From NCBI GenBank assembly GCA_949298075.1, contig CASFVA010000009.1:92295-156294 (forward strand): DNA of 64,000 nt. The letters are read 5' to 3'. The notes under the pieces were generated by a model, which searched no databases, was not told where the DNA came from, and saw only the letters and a program-made list of their open reading frames with translations. Position 1 is the stretch's first letter; each line of letters begins with the position of its first letter. A program made the translations under genes and the position numbers. Positions 52,830 to 60,081 of the stretch are shown here, piece by piece. This DNA comes from an uncultured Lentisphaeria bacterium. Lineage in GTDB: Bacteria; Verrucomicrobiota; Lentisphaeria; Victivallales; Victivallaceae.

Positions 52830-53531
52830 ATGATTGCCCGGAACGCCGCCATATCCAGCAGTCTGGAAGACTATCTCGAGGCCATAGCCGAAATCATCGA
52901 GAAAAACGGCCACGCCCACACCAAAGACATCGCCGATCACCTCGCCGTCACCATGCCGTCGGTTACTAACGCGCTGCAGTCGCTCGCCGCCCGCGGCCTG
53001 ATTGCCTACCACTCCCACGCCCCGGTGACGCTGACCAGCTCGGGAGCGGAACGGGCGGCGGTGATCCGCCGCCGCCACCAGACTCTGAAACGCTTCTTCG
53101 CCGATTTGCTTAAGCTGGAGGGAGAGGAGCCGGATCTCGCCGCCTGCCGCATTGAACACGTGATCGGCGAAACCGTGCTCTCCCGCCTCGCCGCCCTGGC
53201 CGAAGCCATCGGCGAACGCGAGGACTGCGCCGGCCTCCGGGAATATCTCGCCACCACCATGCCTCAGATTCATCCGGATTCCGAGCTGGACATGCAACTG
53301 GTATCACTCGATCAGCTGCCGACCGGCCGGCGCGGCGTGATTTCCAAAGTCGCGGAAAATCTGCGCGGCATTAAAAAATTCGCCGACCTCGGGCTGGTAC
53401 CCGGCACGCTGATCCAAAAGGAGGGTCGGGCGCCGTTCGGCGATCTGCTGCGGGTCCGGGTGATGGGCAGCAGCCTGTCGCTGCGCGCCCGGGACGCCAT
53501 GTACATCTGGGTCAAACCTATGGAGCCGTAA
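52830..53531 (+). CDS. DtxR/MntR-family metalloregulator with C-terminal FeoA domain
   Basis: 233 residues from the ATG at 52830 (GGAG ten bases upstream; a TTG at 52821 is too close to it). N-terminal winged helix: SSLEDYLEAIAEIIEKNGH, TKDIADHLAVTMPSVTNAL and SLAARGLIAYH. The dimerisation and metal-binding domain follows (RRRHQTLKRFFADLL, CRIEHVIGETVLSRL). The last 75 residues are an SH3-like FeoA domain (LDQLPTGRRGVISKV, FADLGLVPGTLIQKE). It should sense Fe2+ or Mn2+ and control iron uptake. The second feoB starts six bases after its stop. Confidence 0.92.
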   Translation: MIARNAAISSSLEDYLEAIAEIIEKNGHAHTKDIADHLAVTMPSVTNALQSLAARGLIAYHSHAPVTLTSSGAERAAVIRRRHQTLKRFFADLLKLEGEEPDLAACRIEHVIGETVLSRLAALAEAIGEREDCAGLREYLATTMPQIHPDSELDMQLVSLDQLPTGRRGVISKVAENLRGIKKFADLGLVPGTLIQKEGRAPFGDLLRVRVMGSSLSLRARDAMYIWVKPMEP

Positions 53532-53537
53532 GCCGCC

Positions 53538-55682
53538 ATGCCGAACCGATATTTCCGCGTGGCGCTGGTCGGCAATCCCAATTGCGGCAAAACCACGATC
53601 TTCAATTATCTGACCGGAACGCACCAGCATGTCGGGAACTATTCCGGAGTTACCGTCGAGCGCAAGAGCGGTTACTGCCGGCTGGACTCCGGAAAAACCG
53701 TCGAAATCATCGACCTGCCCGGAGTCTACAGCCTCTCGGCCGGCTCTCCTGAAGAGCGGGTCGCCTTTGAGGAACTGGTCACCGGGGACATCGACCTCAT
53801 TCTCAATGTCATCGACGCCGGCAATGCCCAGCGCAACCTTTATCTGTCCACCCAGCTGGCGGAGCTGGAAATTCCGATGCTGCTCGACTTCAACATGATT
53901 GACGACGCCGAACAGCGGGGACTGCGGTTCGACTTTGAAAAATTCCAGCATTTTCTGGGCAGTCCGATCGTCGCCACCTCCGGAGTGAGCGGCCGGGGAC
54001 TGCCGGAACTGAAACGCAAACTTCTCGAACTGGCTGAAACCGCCACGCCCCGGCTGCCGATCAAACCCAAATACGGCCCCAAAATCATGCAGGCCATTGC
54101 CGAGCTGTCGCCCCGGATTGCCGCAGTGAAAACCGCCGGCCTCGCCCGGCTTTCCGAGCGTTCCATTGCCATAAAACTGCTGGAAAACGATCCGCTGGTG
54201 TGCGAACGTCCGGAGTTTGCACCGCTGCTGCCAGAGGTGGCCGACTGGCGGGAACGCATCGCCATCCGCAACGGCATCGGCAGCGAAGCCCTGATGGCCG
54301 ACTGCCGCTACGGACTCATTGCCGGAGCCTGCCGCGAAGCCATAAGCGTCAGCCACGACGGGCGCCGTCAGCTTTCCAACCTGATCGACCAGGTGGTGAC
54401 CAACCGCTTCTTCGGCGTTCCCATCTTTCTGCTTATCATGTACCTGGTGTTCTACTTCGCATTCACGGTTGGCGAGTACCCCATCCACTGGATGGAATAC
54501 GGCATCTCGGCCATTGCCGCCGGGGTAGACGCTCTGTGGCCGGCCGCCGCCGGAGAGTTTCTGCGCCGGCTGATCGTCGAAGGCATTATCGGCGGAGTCG
54601 GCGGTGTGCTGGTGTTCCTGCCCAACATCGTGCTGCTTTTCGCCGCCATCGCATTTCTTGAAGGCACCGGTTATATGGCGCGCGCGGCCTTCGTCATGGA
54701 TGGCTTCATGCACATCTTCGGGCTGCACGGGAAGAGTTTCATTCCGATGATCCTTGGCATCGGCTGCTCGGTTCCGGCCGTGATGGCCACCCGGACCATT
54801 GAGTCCGGGCGCGACCGGCTCATCACGATTCTGGCGCTGCCGTTCATGAGCTGCAGCGCCCGGCTGCCGATTTATGTGCTGCTGACGCAGGCGTTTTTCT
54901 CCGAACACCAGGCGGCGGTGACCATGCTCATGTATCTGATCGGGGCGGCGGTGTCGCTGGGAGCGGCCCGGGTGATGAAGTCCACGCTGTTCCGGGGGGA
55001 TGGCGAGGTGTTCGTGATGGAACTGCCCCCCTACCGTCTGCCGACGCTGCAGAGCATTTTGATTCAGATGTGGGAACGGGCGGTCATGTATCTGCACAAG
55101 GCCGGCACCCTGATTCTGACCGCCTCCATCATCATGTTCCTGCTCAACAGTTTTCCCGTCAATCCGACGGCGGAAAGAAACTTCAGCGCCGCCGCCGCAC
55201 AGTTGGAACGCGCCCCTCTGTCCGTTGAAGCCAGGAATATACAGCTCAGCCGGCTGAAGGCGCAGCGCAATGCGGCGATGCTGGAGTATTCCGCCGCCGG
55301 CCGGCTCGGCAAAGTCCTGACGGTGGTACTGAGGCCGGCCGGCTTCGACTGGCGGACCAGTTCGGCACTGGTGGGCGCGGTGGCCGGCAAAGAGCTGTTT
55401 GTGGCACAGCTTGCCGTGCTCTATTCAATCGAAAGCTCCGACTCGGCCGCCGGACTGGAACATCTGCTCACGGCATTGCGTAGCGACTACACGCCGCTGC
55501 AGGGATTCTCCGTGATGCTGTTCTGCCTGCTCAGCATGCCCTGCCTGGCGACGGTGGCAGTGGTCAGGCGTGAGACCAATTCATGGCGCTGGCCGTTGTT
55601 TCAGGTGGTGATGTTCACCCTGATCGCGTATGTGATCGCTCTGGCATTCTACCAGATCGGACTCCAGATAACCGGCATCTGA
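53538..55682 (+). CDS. feoB: Ferrous iron transporter FeoB (copy 2)
   Basis: 714 residues. G1 GNPNCGKTTIFNYLTG, G2 GNYSGVTVERK, G3 IDLPGVYSLSAGSPEE, G4 FNMIDD. Gate motifs GIGCSVPAVMATRTIES and MSCSARLPIYVLL are present, as is the C-terminal VGAVAGKELFVAQLAVLY. It is shorter than copy 1 mainly because the mid-protein insertion is small. No separate feoA gene is adjacent; the FeoA domain is fused to the regulator just upstream, whose gene is six bases away. Two FeoB proteins may differ in metal preference or expression conditions. Confidence 0.95.
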   Translation: MPNRYFRVALVGNPNCGKTTIFNYLTGTHQHVGNYSGVTVERKSGYCRLDSGKTVEIIDLPGVYSLSAGSPEERVAFEELVTGDIDLILNVIDAGNAQRNLYLSTQLAELEIPMLLDFNMIDDAEQRGLRFDFEKFQHFLGSPIVATSGVSGRGLPELKRKLLELAETATPRLPIKPKYGPKIMQAIAELSPRIAAVKTAGLARLSERSIAIKLLENDPLVCERPEFAPLLPEVADWRERIAIRNGIGSEALMADCRYGLIAGACREAISVSHDGRRQLSNLIDQVVTNRFFGVPIFLLIMYLVFYFAFTVGEYPIHWMEYGISAIAAGVDALWPAAAGEFLRRLIVEGIIGGVGGVLVFLPNIVLLFAAIAFLEGTGYMARAAFVMDGFMHIFGLHGKSFIPMILGIGCSVPAVMATRTIESGRDRLITILALPFMSCSARLPIYVLLTQAFFSEHQAAVTMLMYLIGAAVSLGAARVMKSTLFRGDGEVFVMELPPYRLPTLQSILIQMWERAVMYLHKAGTLILTASIIMFLLNSFPVNPTAERNFSAAAAQLERAPLSVEARNIQLSRLKAQRNAAMLEYSAAGRLGKVLTVVLRPAGFDWRTSSALVGAVAGKELFVAQLAVLYSIESSDSAAGLEHLLTALRSDYTPLQGFSVMLFCLLSMPCLATVAVVRRETNSWRWPLFQVVMFTLIAYVIALAFYQIGLQITGI

Positions 55683-55697
55683 GAGAATAAGGCTGAG

Positions 55698-56348
55698 ATG
55701 AGCACTGCCGAACTCATGGAAGACATCCGCGCGCTGGTGGCGGTAAAGCTGGCCGATCATGACGGCTGCCACGATTTCGACCACACCATGCGGGTGCTGG
55801 CCAACGCTGAACTCCTGCTGCAGGAGCTGCCCGAAGCCGACGCCCTGATCGTGCGTCTGGCGGCGCTCCTGCACGATTATGCGCGACCGGAGGAACACGC
55901 GGTCAAAGGCCGGGTGTGTCACGCCCGGCTGGGGGCGGAACTGGCGGAGTCGCTGCTGACGGCGAAGGGGGTGGAACCGGAAACGGTGTGCCGAATCGCC
56001 GGTGCTGTGCGGAGCCACCGCTACCGGGGCCGGGTGGCTCCGGCCGACCTGGAGGCCAAAATTCTGTACGATGCCGACAAACTGGATTCCCTGGGAGCGG
56101 TGGGCATCGGCCGGGCCTTTCTGTTTGCCGGCCGCGTTGGAGCGCGGCTGCACAATCGCCGCGAAGAGGCGCTGGCGGGCAGTGAATACAGCCGGGAGGA
56201 CACAGCCTACCGGGAATTTCTGGTCAAACTCAACAAGCTTCCCGGAGTAATGAAAACGCTGCCGGGACGGCGTCTGGCCCGGGAACGTCTGGCTTACATG
56301 AGGGAGTTCTTCGACCGCCTGAATGCTGAGACCGGACAGTCGGACTGA
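55698..56348 (+). CDS. HD-domain phosphohydrolase (YpgQ/YedJ type)
   Basis: 216 residues; metal ligands are read from HDGCHDFDHTMRVLANA (first His), LAALLHDYARPEE (the HD pair) and the later YDADKLDSLGAVGIGRAFLF (Asp). The pattern matches small COG1418 proteins, some of which are nucleotide pyrophosphohydrolases. Cytoplasmic; the true substrate is unknown. AAGG precedes the start, 15 bases after feoB copy 2, so it is part of the same unit, though no link to iron is apparent. Confidence 0.88.
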   Translation: MSTAELMEDIRALVAVKLADHDGCHDFDHTMRVLANAELLLQELPEADALIVRLAALLHDYARPEEHAVKGRVCHARLGAELAESLLTAKGVEPETVCRIAGAVRSHRYRGRVAPADLEAKILYDADKLDSLGAVGIGRAFLFAGRVGARLHNRREEALAGSEYSREDTAYREFLVKLNKLPGVMKTLPGRRLARERLAYMREFFDRLNAETGQSD

Positions 56349-56468
56349 TGGGGTCCGGGACAAAAAATCCGCCATCGCCTTGCTTTTCCGATAGACTGGT
56401 GATACTATATAGCTGTGGCTGGAACAACGCCGCCATGGAGCAGAAGGCATTCCAACAAGGAGGTCGCG

Positions 56469-57362
56469 ATGTTTTGTTCAAAATGTGGTAAAGAGCTTCC
56501 GGATGACGCGGTAAAATGCGATGCCTGCGGATCTGTATTGAAACCGGCCGCCATCGTTGAACTGGTCAGCGCCAAAAGTTCCCTGCTCAACCAGTGGATT
56601 GATTGCGGCCTGAATTATCTGCGCAAGTTGCCATTTGAAAAAATGGTCAACGCGTTGGAAAACCTGATTTCCCGGATCGGCGTTTTCTCGTTTTACCTGC
56701 TGGGCCTGGTCGGGCTGGTCGGCGGACTGATCACTGCACTGCATTATGAGTCGCTGCAGGGATTATGGATTGGCCTCGGCTGGCTGCTGCTCTGCATTCT
56801 TTTCGCCTATTTCGGAACCAAACTGCTGCAATCGATCAAGGCGCTGGTGCTCAGTACCAACAGTCTGTTTTCCTCCCAGTCGCTGCTGGACTGTATCACG
56901 GTGCTGCTGCTGCTGAGCGGACTGGCGGCGCTGGCGGCAGGAATTTACCTGTCTTTTGACACCTCGGACGGCACCCATTTCTGGTACGGACTCATCGGGG
57001 TTTTCATGGCGGAGTTTGGAGCAGTCTGTTCTCTGGCGCCGCAACTGGTTTCCACCGAGGCGGGGATAGCCTGTTCACCGGGCGAGGAACTGATCGGTCT
57101 GGGAACGTTTTTCATCAAGATCATGCTGCGGATGCTTCCTTTCATTTGGTGCATTGGGGCCCTGCTGACCATGATTTATGTCATCATCCATCTGGGTTCG
57201 GACAACGTCGGCGAACATATCATGACGGGCTTCTCGACAACAATTGTGCTGGGACTGCTGCCGCTGGCGTATTATCTCGGGTTTTTGCTGTATTACTTTG
57301 TCATCGACCTGGCTCGGGCGGTGCTTTCGCTGCCGGGCAAGCTGGATCGCCTGAACAAATAA
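56469..57362 (+). CDS. Zinc-ribbon multi-pass membrane protein
   Basis: 297 residues from MFCSKCGKELPDD, with a perfect AAGGAGG upstream; longer frames are unsupported. The first 30 residues form a zinc ribbon (CSKC and CDAC). About six hydrophobic segments follow (FYLLGLVGLVGGLITAL, GLGWLLLCILFAYFG, CITVLLLLSGLAALAAG, IGVFMAEFGAVCSL, MLPFIWCIGALLTMIYVI, VLGLLPLAYYLGFLLYY). The function is unknown; proteins with a cytoplasmic zinc ribbon ahead of a membrane domain are common and poorly described. It has its own terminator at 57380-57406. Confidence 0.8.
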   Translation: MFCSKCGKELPDDAVKCDACGSVLKPAAIVELVSAKSSLLNQWIDCGLNYLRKLPFEKMVNALENLISRIGVFSFYLLGLVGLVGGLITALHYESLQGLWIGLGWLLLCILFAYFGTKLLQSIKALVLSTNSLFSSQSLLDCITVLLLLSGLAALAAGIYLSFDTSDGTHFWYGLIGVFMAEFGAVCSLAPQLVSTEAGIACSPGEELIGLGTFFIKIMLRMLPFIWCIGALLTMIYVIIHLGSDNVGEHIMTGFSTTIVLGLLPLAYYLGFLLYYFVIDLARAVLSLPGKLDRLNK

Positions 57363-57379
57363 GGTATTGAAACCGAATC

Positions 57380-57406
57380 GGCGCGTCCGACGGACGCGCC
57401 TTTTTT
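57380..57406 (+). terminator. Terminator of the zinc-ribbon membrane protein gene
   Basis: Ten-base perfect GC stem (57380-57389 with 57391-57400; the tip pairs open to form the loop) followed by six T, 17 bases after the stop codon. Confidence 0.9.
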
Positions 57407-57531
57407 GTTCCCGTTGGCGGTGGACGCGAGTAAAGCAGAAGCGGCTCCGGAAGGCGATCGGATTATAAATTGCGTTTACCGCCCGGAGTCCGATAAAAAG
57501 GGCTCCCAGCCAAAAAAAAACAGAAATCAGC

Positions 57532-57559
57532 TTGAAAAAAACCTGATCCGGTGTATATT
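57532..57559 (+). promoter_or_regulatory. tRNA-Pro promoter
   Basis: TTGAAA (57532-57537), 16-base spacer, TATATT (57554-57559), 11 bases before the mature tRNA 5' end. Confidence 0.65.
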
Positions 57560-57570
57560 GATAGAATGAT

Positions 57571-57649
57571 CGGGATATAGCGCAGCCTGGTTTAGCGCGT
57601 TTGACTGGGGGTCAAAAGGTCGAGAGTTCGAATCTCTCTATCCCGACCA
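57571..57649 (+). tRNA. tRNA-Pro (anticodon GGG)
   Basis: Complete cloverleaf: acceptor stem CGGGATA (57571-57577) with TATCCCG (57639-57645), anticodon loop CTGGGGG giving GGG, T arm GAGAGTTCGAATCTCTC, and an encoded ACCA 3' end. The D arm begins TAGCGCAGCCTGG, typical of proline tRNAs. Confidence 0.95.
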
Positions 57650-57665
57650 TTTTAAGCCCATGATA

Positions 57666-57706
57666 ATCAGCGAGTTGCAAAAATGCAAAAACTCGCTGAT
57701 TTTTTT
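57666..57706 (+). terminator. Terminator after tRNA-Pro
   Basis: Eleven-base stem (57666-57676 with 57690-57700), an inner TGCA/TGCA pairing, and six T directly after. It is 16 bases from the tRNA 3' end. Confidence 0.9.
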
Positions 57707-57762
57707 GCCTTTGTTGCCGGTTGAAAATATTTGATTTGATCGTCGTTACAACTGTTCACAGT

Positions 57763-57936
57763 TCAACTTTTCGGCTGCTTCCGCAGCTTCGTTAGCAAGT
57801 CTCCCATCCGCGCGGCATTGCTTCCGACCGCCGCTGGTGCCAATCCGGACGTCATGGTCTTGCCAAGCCGTACCGTGCTCGTCTTTTCACCGGTTTGCCC
57901 GCAACATTCTCGCGCGGCTTCACTCCGGCTGACCTG
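57763..57936 (-). pseudogene. Open reading remnant in frame behind the LacI stop, next to tRNA-Pro
   Basis: Directly after the LacI stop codon (57937-57939) the same frame stays open for 57 codons to a TGA at 57763-57765. The translation contains RECCGQTGEKTSTVRLGKT and ends LLTKLRKQPKS, a basic tail with protein-like composition but no start codon of its own near the stop. It could be the C-terminal remnant of an integrase-like or other gene displaced by insertion of the LacI cluster beside the tRNA, or a chance open frame in GC-rich DNA. The remainder of 57707-57762 holds nothing recognisable. Confidence 0.25.
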
Positions 57937-58926
57937 TCACCGTCCACACGACGGAATGGCAACACTGGACCGGTCACACAGCAGGTAATCCACCAGTGTG
58001 TCCCGGCAAACCGGATCGCCGGAAATCAGCTTTTCCAGCGCCTCAAAAGCCCGGCTGGAAAGCTCGGTGAAGTTCTGGCAGACCGTAGTCTGCGGCGGCG
58101 AGAAAAATTCCGACACCCCCACCATTTCCCAGGTGATCAACGAAAAATCTTCCGGCACCCGGAAACCGCAGACCTCCAGCGAGTGGCGCACCGACGCCGC
58201 CGCGCTTTCACCGGTGTTGATAATCGCCGTGACGCCGCACTCCGCCATCCGCAGCACCGTCCCGTGAAGCAGCCTCACCAGCGATCCCGGAATGCCGCCA
58301 TCCTGCACAGACTCGACGCAGAAGCCGAGATGGAGTGTCTGCATCATTCGTTCAAACGCCTCATACCGGGTTCGGTTGCAGTAGGATTCCGGATCTCCGT
58401 TGATGATCATCCCAATCCGGCGGTGACCATAGCCGACCAGATGGCTGACCGCCAGGTTCACCGCCTGGAATTCATTGGAAAACACTGAGTAAACCCGATC
58501 GATATGACGAGCCGAATCATTGATGCAGATCATCGGCAGATTGCGGCTCGAACCAATCTCTTTGGCCAGATGGTTGTTGAAGTCGAACGAGATCACCCCC
58601 TCCACCGCCCGTTCGTTCAGGAGTTCAATCTGATCCGACGAAATAATCTCCAGCCACCAGTGCCGGCGGATCGCCTCAAGGCGCAGTGCATTCAAAACGT
58701 TGATCGAATACCAGCCGAGTGTGGTCCTGCACTCCGGCAGAATCAGGGCAATGATCCGCCGGGGCGGCTTCTGGCGGTACCCCACCTGCCGGGCTGCCTC
58801 GAACACCCGCGCCGCCGTTTCCGGATTCACATGCGCCCGATGGTTCAATGCCCGCGAAACCGTTGAGGCATTCACTCCTGCCAGTTCAGCGATTTGTCGG
58901 ACTCCGTTTTCACTTTTTCTGCGCAT
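57937..58926 (-). CDS. LacI-family transcriptional regulator
   Basis: 329 residues from the ATG at 58926 (GGAG ten bases upstream; GTG two codons earlier is possible). The N-terminal helix-turn-helix is VRQIAELAGVNASTVSRAL with the hinge helix TAARVFEAARQVGY. A periplasmic-binding-protein-like sensor follows (IIALILPECRTTLGWYS, AVEGVISFDFN, VSHLVGYGHRRIGMIING, AIINTGESAAASV). It is divergent from the GH130-GH36-dehydratase operon across 191 bases holding a TGCAAAATTTGCA palindrome, so it is the likely local regulator, with an oligosaccharide or sugar inducer unknown. Confidence 0.92.
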   Translation of the reverse strand: MRRKSENGVRQIAELAGVNASTVSRALNHRAHVNPETAARVFEAARQVGYRQKPPRRIIALILPECRTTLGWYSINVLNALRLEAIRRHWWLEIISSDQIELLNERAVEGVISFDFNNHLAKEIGSSRNLPMICINDSARHIDRVYSVFSNEFQAVNLAVSHLVGYGHRRIGMIINGDPESYCNRTRYEAFERMMQTLHLGFCVESVQDGGIPGSLVRLLHGTVLRMAECGVTAIINTGESAAASVRHSLEVCGFRVPEDFSLITWEMVGVSEFFSPPQTTVCQNFTELSSRAFEALEKLISGDPVCRDTLVDYLLCDRSSVAIPSCGR

Positions 58927-58984
58927 AAACACCGGTCTCCGCCAGTTAACATATCATCGCAGGCGCGGGATTGCCACCATTTGT

Positions 58985-58997
58985 TGCAAAATTTGCA
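58985..58997. promoter_or_regulatory. Candidate LacI-family operator
   Basis: TGCAAAATTTGCA is a perfect palindrome with a single central base, in the intergenic region between the LacI gene and the GH130 operon. On the minus strand a possible LacI-gene promoter (TGGCAA, 17 bases, TATGTT) lies just downstream, so autoregulation is plausible. Confidence 0.5.
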
Positions 58998-59038
58998 TTC
59001 TTTTGCTTTTTATTGCTGAAAACAACCGGAGCTCCAGC

Positions 59039-59066
59039 TTGTCCCCTTATGTAAATCCGTTATATT
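59039..59066 (+). promoter_or_regulatory. Promoter of the GH130-GH36-dehydratase operon
   Basis: TTGTCC (59039-59044), 16-base spacer, TATATT (59061-59066), 51 bases before the GH130 start and about 40 bases downstream of the palindrome at 58985. Confidence 0.55.
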
Positions 59067-59117
59067 TTGTATCTGAATTACACTTGCCGACAACATCAAA
59101 CCTTCAAGGAGAATACC

Positions 59118-60077
59118 ATGCCGGAAAACTTCAAATCAATCCTGGTTCGAAACGAGCGCAATCCCCTGTTCCGTCCGGAAGATTTTCCTTACGGCGCGGC
59201 AGACCAGGTCTTCAATCCCGGTCAGGTGATGACTCCGGACGGCCGGACCATCCTGCTGCTGTCAGTCCTGATGCGCAATGAGAAATTTGCCCGCTGCCAT
59301 GTGGCGGAAAGCCGCGACGGCCTCCATTTCGACATCCATGAAGAACCGCTTTTCAAAGTTGACGAAGCCAAACGTTTCGGCGAACTCGATTTTCATCCGA
59401 TTGACTGCCGGGTCACCTGGTTTCCGGAGGACCAGTGCTATTACATTATGCGGCCGGCCAACTCCGGCTGGGGATGCTGCGCCCTGCTTTACCGCACCAC
59501 CGATTTTCGCTCCGCCGAACCGATAGAAATCATTGCCCTGCCGCACAACCGGGTGCCCTGCCTCTTCCCGGAAAAAATCGACGGCCAGTATGTCCGGCTT
59601 GACCGCCCCTACAGCCTCGGCGCCCCCTACGAAAAGTCCTGGGCGAACATCTGGATTTCCCGTTCACCCGACCTGATTCACTGGGGTGAATACCGGCCAC
59701 TGATTCAACGCGGCTTCATGCCGTGGAACAATCTGAAAATCGGCCCCACCGTGCCGATCAGAACCGAAAAAGGCTGGCTTGAAATCATCCACGGCGTCCA
59801 GAACACCTTCTGCGGATTCCGCTACAGCCTGGGAGCTGTACTGCTCGATCTCGAAAATCCGGAAAAAATCACCGGCCGCATGAACCGCTATCTCCTCACA
59901 CCGGAAACTGAATACGAACACCTCGGCGTCATACCAGAAGTGGTGTTCGCCACCGGTGCAATCGCCGACTTCAAAACCCGGGAACTGCGCGTCTACTACG
60001 GCGGAGCCGACACCACCATCAACCTCGCAACCGGCAATCTCGACGAAATCGTCAACGGGTGCCTTGAAGGAATTTGA
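59118..60077 (+). CDS. GH130-family glycoside phosphorylase
   Basis: 319 residues from MPENFKSILVR, with AAGGAG upstream. It is a five-bladed beta-propeller family that phosphorolyses beta-mannosides. Conserved features: NPLFRPEDFP, VFNPGQVM, HPIDCRVTWFPEDQCYY, KIGPTVPIRTEKGWLEIIHGV and the C-terminal RVYYGGADTTINLA. No signal peptide, so it is cytoplasmic and would produce mannose-1-phosphate (or a related sugar phosphate) from imported oligosaccharides. It begins an operon with GH36 and an enolase-superfamily gene, under the LacI regulator. Confidence 0.9.
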   Translation: MPENFKSILVRNERNPLFRPEDFPYGAADQVFNPGQVMTPDGRTILLLSVLMRNEKFARCHVAESRDGLHFDIHEEPLFKVDEAKRFGELDFHPIDCRVTWFPEDQCYYIMRPANSGWGCCALLYRTTDFRSAEPIEIIALPHNRVPCLFPEKIDGQYVRLDRPYSLGAPYEKSWANIWISRSPDLIHWGEYRPLIQRGFMPWNNLKIGPTVPIRTEKGWLEIIHGVQNTFCGFRYSLGAVLLDLENPEKITGRMNRYLLTPETEYEHLGVIPEVVFATGAIADFKTRELRVYYGGADTTINLATGNLDEIVNGCLEGI

Positions 60078-60081
60078 AGCC

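Noticed and set aside
53304..55097. A 597-residue antisense frame over feoB copy 2
   Set aside because: Same explanation; a similar antisense frame pattern appears over feoB copy 1.
57363..57760. Integrase gene or attachment-site pair at tRNA-Pro
   Set aside because: No intact recombinase and no repeat of the tRNA 3' end was found by eye; only a short possible remnant is reported.
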